Part shown: positions 14,510 to 23,126 of the stretch, one piece after another | How positions within the stretch are numbered: the stretch's first letter is position 1 | Layout of the letters: every line of letters starts with the position of its first letter | IMG/VR virus record: IMGVR_UViG_3300031552_000003 | Location: 1-64,000 of that record | DNA length: 64,000 bases | Origin: a virus | Strand: one strand, 5' to 3' | Notes under the pieces: generated by a model | What the model saw: only the letters and a program-made list of their open reading frames with translations | Told to the model about the DNA's origin: nothing | Database searches by the model: none | Translations under genes and position numbers: made by a program

Positions 14510-16123
14510 ATGTGGAAAATATCAGATGTAGAATCTCACAAAAAGGGGCTTTCCCCTGAGCAAAAAAAGAGGTGGGTATCTGTGGCTAATTCTATTTTAG
14601 CTAAATGCATAAAAGATGGAGGTTCTGATAGTAGTTGTGCCCCTACAGCTATAAGACAAGCCAATAGTGTGGTTGCAAATAATCAACTTTATGTAAATAC
14701 ATCAAATACAAATTACACTATAAGAGAGGAGATACACCAAGGGCGCAAGCATATTGTTGTTCCTGTTGTGATGATGGTAGAAGGTGTGCACAATGGAAGT
14801 ATGGGGCCTTTGTTGCATACTGCGGAAGAACTTGGCAAGTATCCGGAATCATGGAACGGTATTCCGGTAGTAATAAATCATCCTGTAAACAATGAAGGGG
14901 ATAATATTTCGGCAAATTCTCCTGAAATAATTGATTCAGAAGTTACAGTTGGAAAAGTATATCATACACATTTAGTTGATACTAAATTAATGGCTGAAGC
15001 TTATTTGGACGAAGAAAAACTAAACAATATTTCTTCCAATGCTTTGTTGGCAATTATGAATGGAGATCCACTTGAAGTTAGTATAGGTGTTTTTAATGAT
15101 ACAAATATTGAGCCGGGACAATGGCATAATGAAAAATATAACGCAGTAGCTATCAACCATAGACCAGACCATCTTGCTCTTTTGCCCGGGGGGATTGGTG
15201 CTTGTTCGTGGGAAGATGGTTGTGGTGTTCGTGTAAATCAAAAAAAGAAAGGAGGTAAAAATATGGTTGTTGATGATGCAGCACAAATTAATGAGGAGAA
15301 ACAAAAACATATACAATCTATTCTTGATGCTAATATGGATCAAGGATATAGGTATATGATAGAATCTGCTCAAAATATGTTGAATAAGATGGATTCGGAA
15401 AATGCTTATCATTATTTGGAAGATATGGATAATACTCATGTGATATATTCTAAAAGAGATAAAAATGATAGGAAAATGCTTAAACAATCTTATGAAATAA
15501 ATGAAAGCGGGGTTCCGACATTGATTAACAATCCAATTGAAGTAAGACAAAAAATAGATTATGTGCCTGTGGTTACTCACATGGTGAGAAGTAAATTTAA
15601 TGTTAATAAAGGAGGTAAAGCAATGAATAATAAAGAAGAATGTGGGCAGTGCATGGAGAAAGTTGTAGCTATTATAAATAGTAATGCTGCTGGAATGACT
15701 GCTGAAAATCGTGAATGGCTTTTAACACAGGATGAGCCTGTTTTGGACATGCTTTTGTCCAAGAAACCTGTTGAAAAGAAAGTAGAAGTATCTGCAAAAC
15801 TTACTTCGGATCAGATATTGGATGCAATGTCTGCTGAGGATAAGGCTGCTCTTGCTTTTGGTAGAAAACAATTAGCTGATAAAAGAGCTAATATGATAAA
15901 AGGGATTCAGGACAATACTGAAAAAGATTTATGGCCGGAAGCTGTTTTAAATACCCTTAGTGAAGATTTTCTTGAAAAACTTTACAATTCTGTAAATGTT
16001 AATAATAATGATGATGTAGAAGCTAATTATGCCTTAAATGGCAATTCTCATCGTATGAATGTTAACTTTAATGATGAGGAAGCTTTGTATCCGGTTGGAG
16101 TAGAAATTGAAACTACAAAATAA
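14510..16123 (+). CDS. DUF2213-type capsid maturation protease fused to scaffold-like tail
   Basis: The 537-residue protein has three parts. Residues 1-55 include KRWVSVANSILAKCIKDGGS, a small domain often placed before phage head proteins. Residues about 70-245 match DUF2213, a putative prohead protease (HIVVPVVMMVEGVHNGS, WNGIPVVINHPV, PLEVSIGVFND, DHLALLPGG). A charged, helical region from about 250 to 537 looks like scaffold. A GGAGG site precedes the start. Two further AAAGGAGGT sites inside the gene precede in-frame ATGs at 15263 and 15623, so shorter scaffold forms are likely made from the same frame. The gene precedes the decoration and capsid genes. Confidence 0.82.
   Translation: MWKISDVESHKKGLSPEQKKRWVSVANSILAKCIKDGGSDSSCAPTAIRQANSVVANNQLYVNTSNTNYTIREEIHQGRKHIVVPVVMMVEGVHNGSMGPLLHTAEELGKYPESWNGIPVVINHPVNNEGDNISANSPEIIDSEVTVGKVYHTHLVDTKLMAEAYLDEEKLNNISSNALLAIMNGDPLEVSIGVFNDTNIEPGQWHNEKYNAVAINHRPDHLALLPGGIGACSWEDGCGVRVNQKKKGGKNMVVDDAAQINEEKQKHIQSILDANMDQGYRYMIESAQNMLNKMDSENAYHYLEDMDNTHVIYSKRDKNDRKMLKQSYEINESGVPTLINNPIEVRQKIDYVPVVTHMVRSKFNVNKGGKAMNNKEECGQCMEKVVAIINSNAAGMTAENREWLLTQDEPVLDMLLSKKPVEKKVEVSAKLTSDQILDAMSAEDKAALAFGRKQLADKRANMIKGIQDNTEKDLWPEAVLNTLSEDFLEKLYNSVNVNNNDDVEANYALNGNSHRMNVNFNDEEALYPVGVEIETTK
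15263..16123 (+). CDS. Nested in-frame product of the protease gene (internal start 1)
   Basis: AAAGGAGGT at 15249-15256 lies seven bases before an in-frame ATG at 15263 (residue 252 of the full protein), exactly after the DUF2213 protease domain. The product would be 286 residues starting MVVDDAAQINEEKQ, all of it the scaffold-like part. Nested scaffold genes in prohead protease genes are well known from lambda C/Nu3 and related phages. Inference from the ribosome-binding sites. Confidence 0.6.
   Translation: MVVDDAAQINEEKQKHIQSILDANMDQGYRYMIESAQNMLNKMDSENAYHYLEDMDNTHVIYSKRDKNDRKMLKQSYEINESGVPTLINNPIEVRQKIDYVPVVTHMVRSKFNVNKGGKAMNNKEECGQCMEKVVAIINSNAAGMTAENREWLLTQDEPVLDMLLSKKPVEKKVEVSAKLTSDQILDAMSAEDKAALAFGRKQLADKRANMIKGIQDNTEKDLWPEAVLNTLSEDFLEKLYNSVNVNNNDDVEANYALNGNSHRMNVNFNDEEALYPVGVEIETTK
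15623..16123 (+). CDS. Nested in-frame scaffold-like product (internal start 2)
   Basis: A second AAAGGAGGT at 15609-15616 lies seven bases before an in-frame ATG at 15623 (residue 372). The predicted 166-residue product starts MNNKEECGQCMEK and is charged and largely helical (SDQILDAMSAEDKAALAF), as in scaffolding proteins. Two strong ribosome-binding sites in one frame, in a genome where such sites are rare, make chance unlikely. Confidence 0.6.
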   Translation: MNNKEECGQCMEKVVAIINSNAAGMTAENREWLLTQDEPVLDMLLSKKPVEKKVEVSAKLTSDQILDAMSAEDKAALAFGRKQLADKRANMIKGIQDNTEKDLWPEAVLNTLSEDFLEKLYNSVNVNNNDDVEANYALNGNSHRMNVNFNDEEALYPVGVEIETTK

Positions 16124-16138
16124 GAAAGGAGAGTAATT

Positions 16139-16654
16139 ATGAAATACAACACAATTAAATTAAAGAATTATTTACATATTCGTGAAGAATATACTGCGGC
16201 AGAAGCTATCCTTCCGGGGATGTTGGTTGAATTAAACAGTTCCGGGACACTTCAAAAACATTCAGGGGCAGGACAAACAGCTCTTCCTATGTTTGCGATA
16301 GAAGATGCTTTACAAGGTAAAGCGATTGATGAAGCTTATGCAGCTTCAGATAAAGTACAAGTATGGGTCCCTACAAGGGGGGATATTGTATATGGTTTGC
16401 TTGCAGATGAGGAAACTGTTGTTATTGGTGATTTTGTTGAAAGTAATGGGGCTGGGTTTCTTCGTAAATTAGTCCGTACAAATGAGAGTTGGGAATCTGA
16501 TGATGATGCCCCGGGTGGAGGGGATCATACTATTTATGATATGCACATTGTAGGACAAGTGCTTGAAGCTAAAGATTTATCTTCTCTTGAAGGTTCTGAA
16601 TCCAGTGCAGCTACGGCCACAACTACGCAGTACACTCAAATTAGAATAATGTAA
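16139..16654 (+). CDS. Head decoration-like protein
   Basis: A 171-residue beta-rich protein starting MKYNTIKLKNYLHIREEY, with LPGMLVELNSSGTLQKH and a segment VQVWVPTRGDIVYGLLADEE that resembles phage decoration or DUF2190-like proteins, which trim or stabilise the capsid surface. A GGAGA site (AAAGGAGAG) precedes the ATG. It lies between the protease and the major capsid gene, the typical place. Confidence 0.75.
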   Translation: MKYNTIKLKNYLHIREEYTAAEAILPGMLVELNSSGTLQKHSGAGQTALPMFAIEDALQGKAIDEAYAASDKVQVWVPTRGDIVYGLLADEETVVIGDFVESNGAGFLRKLVRTNESWESDDDAPGGGDHTIYDMHIVGQVLEAKDLSSLEGSESSAATATTTQYTQIRIM

Positions 16655-16673
16655 TTAAAGAAAGGAGAAGAAA

Positions 16674-17777
16674 ATGAAAAACAACGTAAATGTTGATTTA
16701 TTAGGTAATGGAGGCGGGAATGGACAGGTTGCCAAGATGTTATTGTCTAATGGCAAGCTTAATCCCGGGACAATGCGGCCTTTTATTGGAAATGATGGTA
16801 ATTCGTATATAACTTATTATAAGGGGGGTAATCCAAATAAACCGGCGAATTATGTCACACAGCGTATTAATTCAAATGCCACACTTCGTCGTGACGAATG
16901 GAAAGCGTTAGATGAATCTTTGCTTGAAGTAGCTCGTCAACGTCTTGGAGGGGTTCAGGATTTGATTGATAGCGGGCTTACCTATAATTTAGGTAATGCA
17001 ATGGGTACTACAGTACTTGAATATCATGATGTAAGCGATGCAATGGAAGCTGACCTTACTATGGATGGTATTACCCGTGGTAAAAATGATCGTCCTGATT
17101 TTAATTATCATTATTTACCTATTCCCATAATTCATGTTGATTATGAAATCAATGCTCGTGAATTAGCGGCAAGTAGAAATCTTGGTAATCCTTTGGACAC
17201 AATTGATGCTCAAACTGCTGCAAGAAAAGTAGCTGAAAAGTTAGAAGCGATGTTGTTTACCAATACTGATTATTCATTTGGTGAAAAAGGATCGAATGGA
17301 CGAAATACTATCTATAGTTATATCAACCATCCTGACAGGAATTTGGTTACATTGGATATACATTGGGACGATTCTCCGATTACCGGGGCATTGATTGTAC
17401 AGGATGTTCTTGCATTAAAACAGGCATCTATTGCTGATTATCATTATGGCCCGTGGAAATTATACATCCCGACCAATTATGAAACAGTGCTTGATGGTGA
17501 TTATGATTCTACTACACCTGGTACAACTATTCGTGAACGTATTATGAAAATTGCTGGTATTACCGGTATTAAAGTAGTAGATACTTTACCTGCGGACAAT
17601 GTGCTTTTGGTACAAATGACGAGTGATGTTGTTCGTTTAGTCCGTGGCATGGGTATTCAGAATGTGGAATGGAAGTCAGAAGGCAATATGGTGACAAATT
17701 ACAAAGTCATGACAATTCAGGTTCCGCAGATTCGCAGTGATTATAATAAACGGTCAGGAATTATCCATTTGGCTTAA
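16674..17777 (+). CDS. Major capsid protein (HK97 fold)
   Basis: The 367-residue protein builds the icosahedral shell. It lies after protease and decoration genes, has normal length, and shows encapsulin/HK97-type features: an E-loop-like N-terminal part (RRDEWKALDESLLEVARQRL) and IPIIHVDYEINARELAASRN. It ends with a P-domain and A-domain region with YGPWKLYIPTNYETVLDGDY and VVDTLPADNVLLVQMTSDVVRL. A Shine-Dalgarno site AAAGGAGA precedes the start, consistent with high expression. Its N terminus may be trimmed by the upstream protease. Confidence 0.9.
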   Translation: MKNNVNVDLLGNGGGNGQVAKMLLSNGKLNPGTMRPFIGNDGNSYITYYKGGNPNKPANYVTQRINSNATLRRDEWKALDESLLEVARQRLGGVQDLIDSGLTYNLGNAMGTTVLEYHDVSDAMEADLTMDGITRGKNDRPDFNYHYLPIPIIHVDYEINARELAASRNLGNPLDTIDAQTAARKVAEKLEAMLFTNTDYSFGEKGSNGRNTIYSYINHPDRNLVTLDIHWDDSPITGALIVQDVLALKQASIADYHYGPWKLYIPTNYETVLDGDYDSTTPGTTIRERIMKIAGITGIKVVDTLPADNVLLVQMTSDVVRLVRGMGIQNVEWKSEGNMVTNYKVMTIQVPQIRSDYNKRSGIIHLA

Positions 17778-17821
17778 TTTAAAATTGACTAATCAGGTTA
17801 ATTAATTTAAAAATTGAAAAA

Positions 17822-18193
17822 ATGATACGAAAAAATAAGGAAAATATTAATACACCATCTTCATTTAATTCTATTACAGAAGGCAGGATTCTTTGGAAAA
17901 ATAATGGTGGGACTTTGAGGCTTAGAAAAAATAAAATTATTAAGCCGGGAGAAAAATTTAAAGCTTATCCACATGAAATTCCAAAAGCATTTCGGGATGT
18001 TATTATTGCATTAGAACCTGTTACAGATTTTAAAGAAGTTGAAATGAACATTCCTTCAATTACATATACATTGAAACCAAGTGATGAAAATGAAGGGTTT
18101 TTTGACATTTATAATTCTCAGAATAAAAAGATGAATGAACTTCCATTGGAAGAAGAAGTGGCTAAGCAGTTAATTAAAGATTTACAAAGTTAA
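17822..18193 (+). CDS. Hypothetical head-associated protein
   Basis: A 123-residue protein with a small beta-rich core (GRILWKNNGGTLRLRKNKIIKPGEKFKA) and acidic C terminus. It follows the major capsid gene by 44 bp and ends just before the glycan island. It has no Shine-Dalgarno site, unlike the three preceding head genes. Proteins of this kind downstream of capsid genes are often head fibres or connectors; no family is recognised. Confidence 0.65.
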   Translation: MIRKNKENINTPSSFNSITEGRILWKNNGGTLRLRKNKIIKPGEKFKAYPHEIPKAFRDVIIALEPVTDFKEVEMNIPSITYTLKPSDENEGFFDIYNSQNKKMNELPLEEEVAKQLIKDLQS

Positions 18194-18197
18194 TTAT

Positions 18198-18920
18198 ATG
18201 TGGCATGTTCCTGAAATATGGAAGAATGGAGAGTGTTGGATATTAGGGGGAGGGCCCTCGTTAGTAGAACAATTTAATATTCCTAAAAATATTGTTCAAA
18301 GTGTTATCGAAGGAAAAACTACCCCTAATGCTTATTCTCCGTACATGGAAGCTATACATGATAAGCATGTGATAGGGGTTAACATGTCTTATAAAATAGG
18401 AAATTGGATTGATTTTGTTTTTTTTGGGGATAGTGGGTTTTTTGTTAGAGAGAAAAACAACATATCAATTTTCCCAGGAATAAAAGTATCATGTCATCCA
18501 CAAGTTGAAAAATGTCCTTGGGTGAAATATGTTGGAAGGGATACAAAGCACCCAAAAGGAATCAGTTCAAATCCTAAAATGGTTTCATGGAATGCAAATA
18601 GTGGTGCAGCATCAATAAGTTTAGCTGCACACCTTGGGGTAAAGAGAATTATTTTAGTAGGATTTGATATGAAATTAGATGATAGTGGTAAACAACATTG
18701 GCATGATTTGTATGGTAAGTTAAAAAACTTAAATATTAATGCTGGAAAAGAAAAAAGAAGGGGGCCAGGAGGATTGCCTTTTAACAGGCATTTATTAGGA
18801 TTTTCTCAAATTGCAAAAGATGCTAATAATATGGGAATTGAAATTTTAAATGCATCTATTAATAGTGCTATACAAGAATTTAAAAAAGTAAATGTAAAAG
18901 ATTTAATTACTGTTAAATAA
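18198..18920 (+). CDS. DUF115/MptE-like protein, putative glycosyltransferase
   Basis: The 240-residue protein begins with CWILGGGPSLVE, a nucleotide-binding-like glycine loop, and contains GVNMSYKIGNWIDFVFFGDSGFF and SGAASISLAAHLGVKRIILVGFDM. This pattern is typical of DUF115 and sialyltransferase-like proteins found in glycan clusters and in phages. It is the first gene of the eleven-gene sugar island and starts 4 bp after the preceding structural gene. Donor and acceptor are unknown. Confidence 0.7.
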   Translation: MWHVPEIWKNGECWILGGGPSLVEQFNIPKNIVQSVIEGKTTPNAYSPYMEAIHDKHVIGVNMSYKIGNWIDFVFFGDSGFFVREKNNISIFPGIKVSCHPQVEKCPWVKYVGRDTKHPKGISSNPKMVSWNANSGAASISLAAHLGVKRIILVGFDMKLDDSGKQHWHDLYGKLKNLNINAGKEKRRGPGGLPFNRHLLGFSQIAKDANNMGIEILNASINSAIQEFKKVNVKDLITVK

Positions 18921-18932
18921 TTATAATCAATA

Positions 18933-19712
18933 ATGAATACAGTAAGGATTTGTGGAGGAGTTGGAAATCAATTGTTCCAGTATGCTTTTGGAAAATTTCA
19001 GGAATTTTTAGGAATATCGGTAGATTATGATATTTCGTGGTATAATAAACCACAAGTTCCACCAAGGTTATTTAGGTTATGTAAATATAAGATTGATTTA
19101 GATAAAAAATTAATTACATCTAAAGTATATAAAAGAACAATATTAGAAAAAGGGTTTAATTCTAAATCTATTATTGATATTGGGTATAAGTATAGTGGAT
19201 ATTGGCAATCTTCTTTTTATCATACAAATATTTTTCCAGTATTAAAGAAAGAATATCAGGTTAAGGAAAATTTTTATACTAAGGAATTTTTAGATTTAAA
19301 AAGAAAAATCACACAAAGTAATTCAGTTTCTTTGCATGTAAGAAGAGGGGATTATCTTGGAAAAAACAACCAATATGTTTTGCCATTAGAATACTATATT
19401 AATGCATTAAAGATATTATCTTTATTAAAAGGAAATTATGTTGTTTTTGTATTTAGTGATGATATTGCTTGGTGTAAGGAATATTTTCCTAATTTTTATT
19501 TTGTACAATTAGATGATTATCTTGAATTAGAATTGATGAGTTGTTGCAAACATAATATTATTGCAAATAGTACATTTAGTTGGTGGGCAGCATATTTAAA
19601 TAATAATTCAAATAAAATTGTAATAGCTCCTAAAAAATGGGTAGCAAGGAAAAAAGATCAAGATTTGATAGATAGAAAAAGGCTTATTTTGCATGATTGG
19701 ATAAAATTATAG
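18933..19712 (+). CDS. GT11 alpha-1,2-fucosyltransferase-like protein
   Basis: The 259-residue protein has the family GT11 hallmarks: RICGGVGNQLFQYAFGKF at the N terminus, HVRRGDYLG (the GDP-fucose-binding HxRRGDY motif) near residue 135, and NSTFSWWAAYLN near 213. The family transfers L-fucose from GDP-fucose in alpha-1,2 linkage; GT11 relatives can use GDP-colitose. Genes 25629 and 24449, downstream, encode enzymes that could make this kind of donor. Length is slightly short but all motifs are present. Confidence 0.92.
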   Translation: MNTVRICGGVGNQLFQYAFGKFQEFLGISVDYDISWYNKPQVPPRLFRLCKYKIDLDKKLITSKVYKRTILEKGFNSKSIIDIGYKYSGYWQSSFYHTNIFPVLKKEYQVKENFYTKEFLDLKRKITQSNSVSLHVRRGDYLGKNNQYVLPLEYYINALKILSLLKGNYVVFVFSDDIAWCKEYFPNFYFVQLDDYLELELMSCCKHNIIANSTFSWWAAYLNNNSNKIVIAPKKWVARKKDQDLIDRKRLILHDWIKL

Positions 19713-19715
19713 TTT

Positions 19716-20462
19716 ATGTATGATATTTTAGTCCCCGCGCATGAAAAAGATTTTACAAAATTAAGTTTTGTATATGATTCTATTATAAAAAATATTGAAG
19801 GATTTAAGGATATTTACCATATAACAAATACAAAAGTTCCAAAATATTTAAGAATTTCAGGAATTAATTATTTTTTAGATGATGAAGTTATTGATTTTGA
19901 TTTTAGTTTGTTTAGAAATACGATAAAGAAAAGAACAGGATGGTATCGTCAACAGTTTGTTAAATTATTTCAAAATGTAACTGGGGATGAGTATTTGGTC
20001 ACAGAAGCTGATAACATATATAATAGGAAGATAAATATTATTGAAAACAATAAACCTGTTTTTTTCTTAGGAAAAGACCAAAATCATGCTCCATATTATA
20101 AGATAATGCAAAAGTTATTAGGCTATGGCAGGGAGTATAATTTTTCGTTTATCAATGAGATTATGTATATAAAACGGGAGTATGTAAAAGAACTTGTTGC
20201 TTTAACTAAATTAAATAAATATGGGTTTTTTGAGTTATTTGCAAATGAATTAAATCGCACACAAGAAACCAGTGGTTGTTCTGATTATGATTTATATGGA
20301 AATTTTATTGCTAAATATCATGAAGATGAATATTTATATAAACATGTTAAAACTGTTGTAACAGCTAAACATTCGGAATGGTCAGAAAGTGATATTAAAA
20401 AACAAATTGATTTATATAAGAATACAGATAATATAATGATAAAATTGCATACATGGATTTAG
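19716..20462 (+). CDS. Glycosyltransferase-like protein (DUF6492 type)
   Basis: The 248-residue protein starts MYDILVPAHEKDFTKLSFVY and has KRTGWYRQQFVKLF and GDEYLVTEADNIYN, where the acidic VTEAD stretch occupies the place of a DxD-like motif in GT-A folds. The GWYxQQ..K pattern is typical of DUF6492 glycosyltransferases. It lies 3 bp after the GT11 gene and overlaps the following gene by 10 bp, so it is part of one translational unit. Confidence 0.75.
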   Translation: MYDILVPAHEKDFTKLSFVYDSIIKNIEGFKDIYHITNTKVPKYLRISGINYFLDDEVIDFDFSLFRNTIKKRTGWYRQQFVKLFQNVTGDEYLVTEADNIYNRKINIIENNKPVFFLGKDQNHAPYYKIMQKLLGYGREYNFSFINEIMYIKREYVKELVALTKLNKYGFFELFANELNRTQETSGCSDYDLYGNFIAKYHEDEYLYKHVKTVVTAKHSEWSESDIKKQIDLYKNTDNIMIKLHTWI

Positions 20463-21331
20463 TGATGTTTCATAGTGGAGAAAAGTTTCCTAATTATCTT
20501 GGAGATACTTTTAAACAAATACGCATGTTTAACCCTGAATTAAACATTCATTTTTTAGTAGATTCTAAATTTTTGCAAAATAAAGTTTTTATTGATTATA
20601 ATATAATTGTAGTTAATAAAGATTTATATTATACAGATAAGATACATGAGTTAAATCTATTATATAAAAGAAAAGCAAATGATTTTTGGACAATTACAAC
20701 TACACGTTTGGTTTATATTGAAAATTATATTGAAAAAAAGGATTTAACAAATGTATATCATTTTGAAAATGATGTATTATTATATCGTTCTTTAAAAGAT
20801 TTTCATACTTTGTTTACTGTAAAATATCCATATTTAGCTATTACAGCAGGAAGTAAATATAAATATATGACAGGATTTATGTTTATTAAGAATTATATTG
20901 CTATTTCTTTAATGACAAGATTTTTTATAGATTTATTAAGTACATATGGTAAAGAGAAAATTATTCGCAAATATAATTTAGGAATGATTCATGAAATGGG
21001 ATTGATGGGGATTTATGGAATTGAAAGAGGTTATATATTCATTACAAAACTGCCTACACTACCAAACTCACCAAATTTTGAAGATTTTAATTCTATTTTT
21101 GACCCGGCAGCGTGGGGACAATTTGTAGGGGGTACACAAAATGAAGGCCCGGGGGCAAAACCTACAGATCATGATATTAGTCAAGTTTTAATAAAACATC
21201 CTGAATATAATGTGATTTGGGTTAAAGATATTGAAGGTAGAAAAATTCCTTTTTTTAAAATGGGTGATGAGCATATTCGAATTAATAATTTACATATACA
21301 TTCAAAAAATTTACATTTATATTTAAGCTAA
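20453..21331 (+). CDS. Putative GT-A glycosyltransferase
   Basis: The 292-residue protein resembles its upstream neighbour in outline. It starts MDLVMFHSGEKFPNYLGDTF, then has VYHFENDVLLYRSL with an acidic pair at the expected DxD position, and a conserved-looking C-terminal LHIHSKNLHLYLS. No exact family is recognised. Overlaps on both sides place it firmly in the island. Confidence 0.65.
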   Translation: MDLVMFHSGEKFPNYLGDTFKQIRMFNPELNIHFLVDSKFLQNKVFIDYNIIVVNKDLYYTDKIHELNLLYKRKANDFWTITTTRLVYIENYIEKKDLTNVYHFENDVLLYRSLKDFHTLFTVKYPYLAITAGSKYKYMTGFMFIKNYIAISLMTRFFIDLLSTYGKEKIIRKYNLGMIHEMGLMGIYGIERGYIFITKLPTLPNSPNFEDFNSIFDPAAWGQFVGGTQNEGPGAKPTDHDISQVLIKHPEYNVIWVKDIEGRKIPFFKMGDEHIRINNLHIHSKNLHLYLS

Positions 21332-22062
21332 TGTTTGATTTTATTCAAGGGGAGAAGTTTGAAAGTTTAGCAGATGGAAAAAACATTTTCTATTGTCATA
21401 CGCATGATATTAAAGAATTTTTAAAAAAACATACAAATACTCCACCTTATATTTTAATTACGCATAATAGTGATAATTGCATTGATTTTAATGCCCCGGA
21501 CAATGTTATTAAATGGTATGCACAAAATGTAAATATAATTGACCCTAAAATAGAATCTTTACCTATTGGTCTTGAAAATGCTAAATGGTTGAAGCGTATT
21601 CCTAAGATTAAAAAAATGGAAGAGAAACTTTTACAACCAAGAAAATATAGGAATCTTTTATATGTAAATCATACAATAGCACATAATCCGGAACATAGAT
21701 ATAAACCATATCAAATATTTAAGAATAAAACATGGGTTACGATGCAATATGGGCATAATGGAAAAGATTTTGATACATATCTTGATAATTTGTATAATCA
21801 TAATTTTACTATTTCTCCACAGGGAAATGGGATAGATTGTCCGCGAACCTGGGAATGTTTGTATATGGGGACGGTCCCAATTGAAAAAAGAAATATAAAT
21901 AATCAATTTTATACAGACTTACCAATATGTTTTGTAGATGATTGGGAGGAAGTAACTGAGGATTTTTTAGTATCAGAATACATAAGAATAAAAACTGGTA
22001 AATGGAATATGGATAAATTGAATTTTGAATATTGGAAAAACAAAATATTTAACTACGTATGA
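21331..22062 (+). CDS. Exostosin-like glycosyltransferase
   Basis: The 243-residue protein has the C-terminal motif NFTISPQGNGIDCPRTWECL followed by YMGTVPIE. This is typical of exostosin/GT47-like and related GT-B glycosyltransferases, where the Glu contacts the nucleotide sugar. The N-terminal half includes YILITHNSD and IESLPIGLEN. It starts on the last base of the previous stop and its own stop overlaps the next start (ATGA). Confidence 0.8.
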   Translation: MFDFIQGEKFESLADGKNIFYCHTHDIKEFLKKHTNTPPYILITHNSDNCIDFNAPDNVIKWYAQNVNIIDPKIESLPIGLENAKWLKRIPKIKKMEEKLLQPRKYRNLLYVNHTIAHNPEHRYKPYQIFKNKTWVTMQYGHNGKDFDTYLDNLYNHNFTISPQGNGIDCPRTWECLYMGTVPIEKRNINNQFYTDLPICFVDDWEEVTEDFLVSEYIRIKTGKWNMDKLNFEYWKNKIFNYV

Positions 22063-23126
22063 AAATAATTGTTATTGGTGCAGGAATATTTGGGATTACA
22101 ATAGCTTTGGAATTATCTAAAAAGTATAAGGATATTACTTTAGTGGATATGAATAATGATATTATGCAAAATGCATCAAAAGTAAATCATAATAGATTGC
22201 ATTTCGGTTTCCATTATCCCAGAAGTAAAACAACTGCTGTGCAAAGTTTGGACGGGTATAAATTATTTCATGATTGTTTTAGTAATGCTATAACTTCTGA
22301 TTTTGAAAATTATTATATGATTGAAAAAAATAGTTATGTTAATAGTGAAAATTATGAACATTTTTGTGATGATTTACATTTGATATATAAAAAACAATCT
22401 CCTAAGTTAGATATAAATTTTGATAGGGTTGAATCTTCTTATTTAACAAATGAACCTATTTTTGATTATGATTTAATAAAGTTGAAATTAGATAAAGATT
22501 TGAAATGTTCAGGAATTAAACTTCTTTTGAATAAGAGAATAACAAATAAAAAAGATTTAGAAGGATATGATGTAGTTATTAATACTACTTATTTTAATAT
22601 TAATAAAATAAAAGGTATTTTAGATTTACCACAAACTAAATTAAAATTACAAACAGTAATCATTCCAATTTTTAAGTATAAAGCACATAAGGTGGGATTA
22701 ACTATAATGGATGGAAAGTTTTGTAGTATTATGCCAAAAGGGTTTAATGATAACACATTTTTATTATACCATGTTAAAGAATCAGTTGTATATCAAACAG
22801 AAAATATGGAGATTCCGAAAATATGGTATTATGGAAAAGAAATTATAAAAAATAATTTTTTGAAAAAGCATGTGTATGATAATGTTATAGTTAAACATCA
22901 AGTTAATAAAATAGTGAAGGAATCTCAAAAATATTTTAGATTTATTGAAAATTGTGATTTTGTGGATTATTGGCAAACTGTAAGGGCTTTACCAATTAAT
23001 GATGATGATGAGAGATTAAGTATATTTGATATATTAGAACAAAATAATCAGAAAATTGTATCTGTATTGTCTGGCAAAATATCAACTTGTTTATTAATTG
23101 CAAATAATATATCTAAATTGATATGA
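22059..23126 (+). CDS. FAD-dependent oxidoreductase (DAO family)
   Basis: The 355-residue protein starts with a clear Rossmann dinucleotide motif, IIVIGAGIFGITIALELSKK, followed by the acidic strand end TLVDMN. NHNRLHFGFHYPRS is a segment seen in DAO-family enzymes of surface-polysaccharide clusters. The C-terminal part YWQTVRALP and VLSGKISTCLLIANNI fits the second FAD-binding segment. Its substrate is unknown; it may oxidise a sugar or sugar nucleotide. Overlaps by 4 bp on both sides. Confidence 0.78.
   Translation: MKIIVIGAGIFGITIALELSKKYKDITLVDMNNDIMQNASKVNHNRLHFGFHYPRSKTTAVQSLDGYKLFHDCFSNAITSDFENYYMIEKNSYVNSENYEHFCDDLHLIYKKQSPKLDINFDRVESSYLTNEPIFDYDLIKLKLDKDLKCSGIKLLLNKRITNKKDLEGYDVVINTTYFNINKIKGILDLPQTKLKLQTVIIPIFKYKAHKVGLTIMDGKFCSIMPKGFNDNTFLLYHVKESVVYQTENMEIPKIWYYGKEIIKNNFLKKHVYDNVIVKHQVNKIVKESQKYFRFIENCDFVDYWQTVRALPINDDDERLSIFDILEQNNQKIVSVLSGKISTCLLIANNISKLI

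Noticed and set aside
15020-15580. 186-codon leftward frame opposite the DUF2213 gene
   Set aside because: Ile/His-rich antisense translation; the opposite strand has a recognised protease with ribosome-binding sites.
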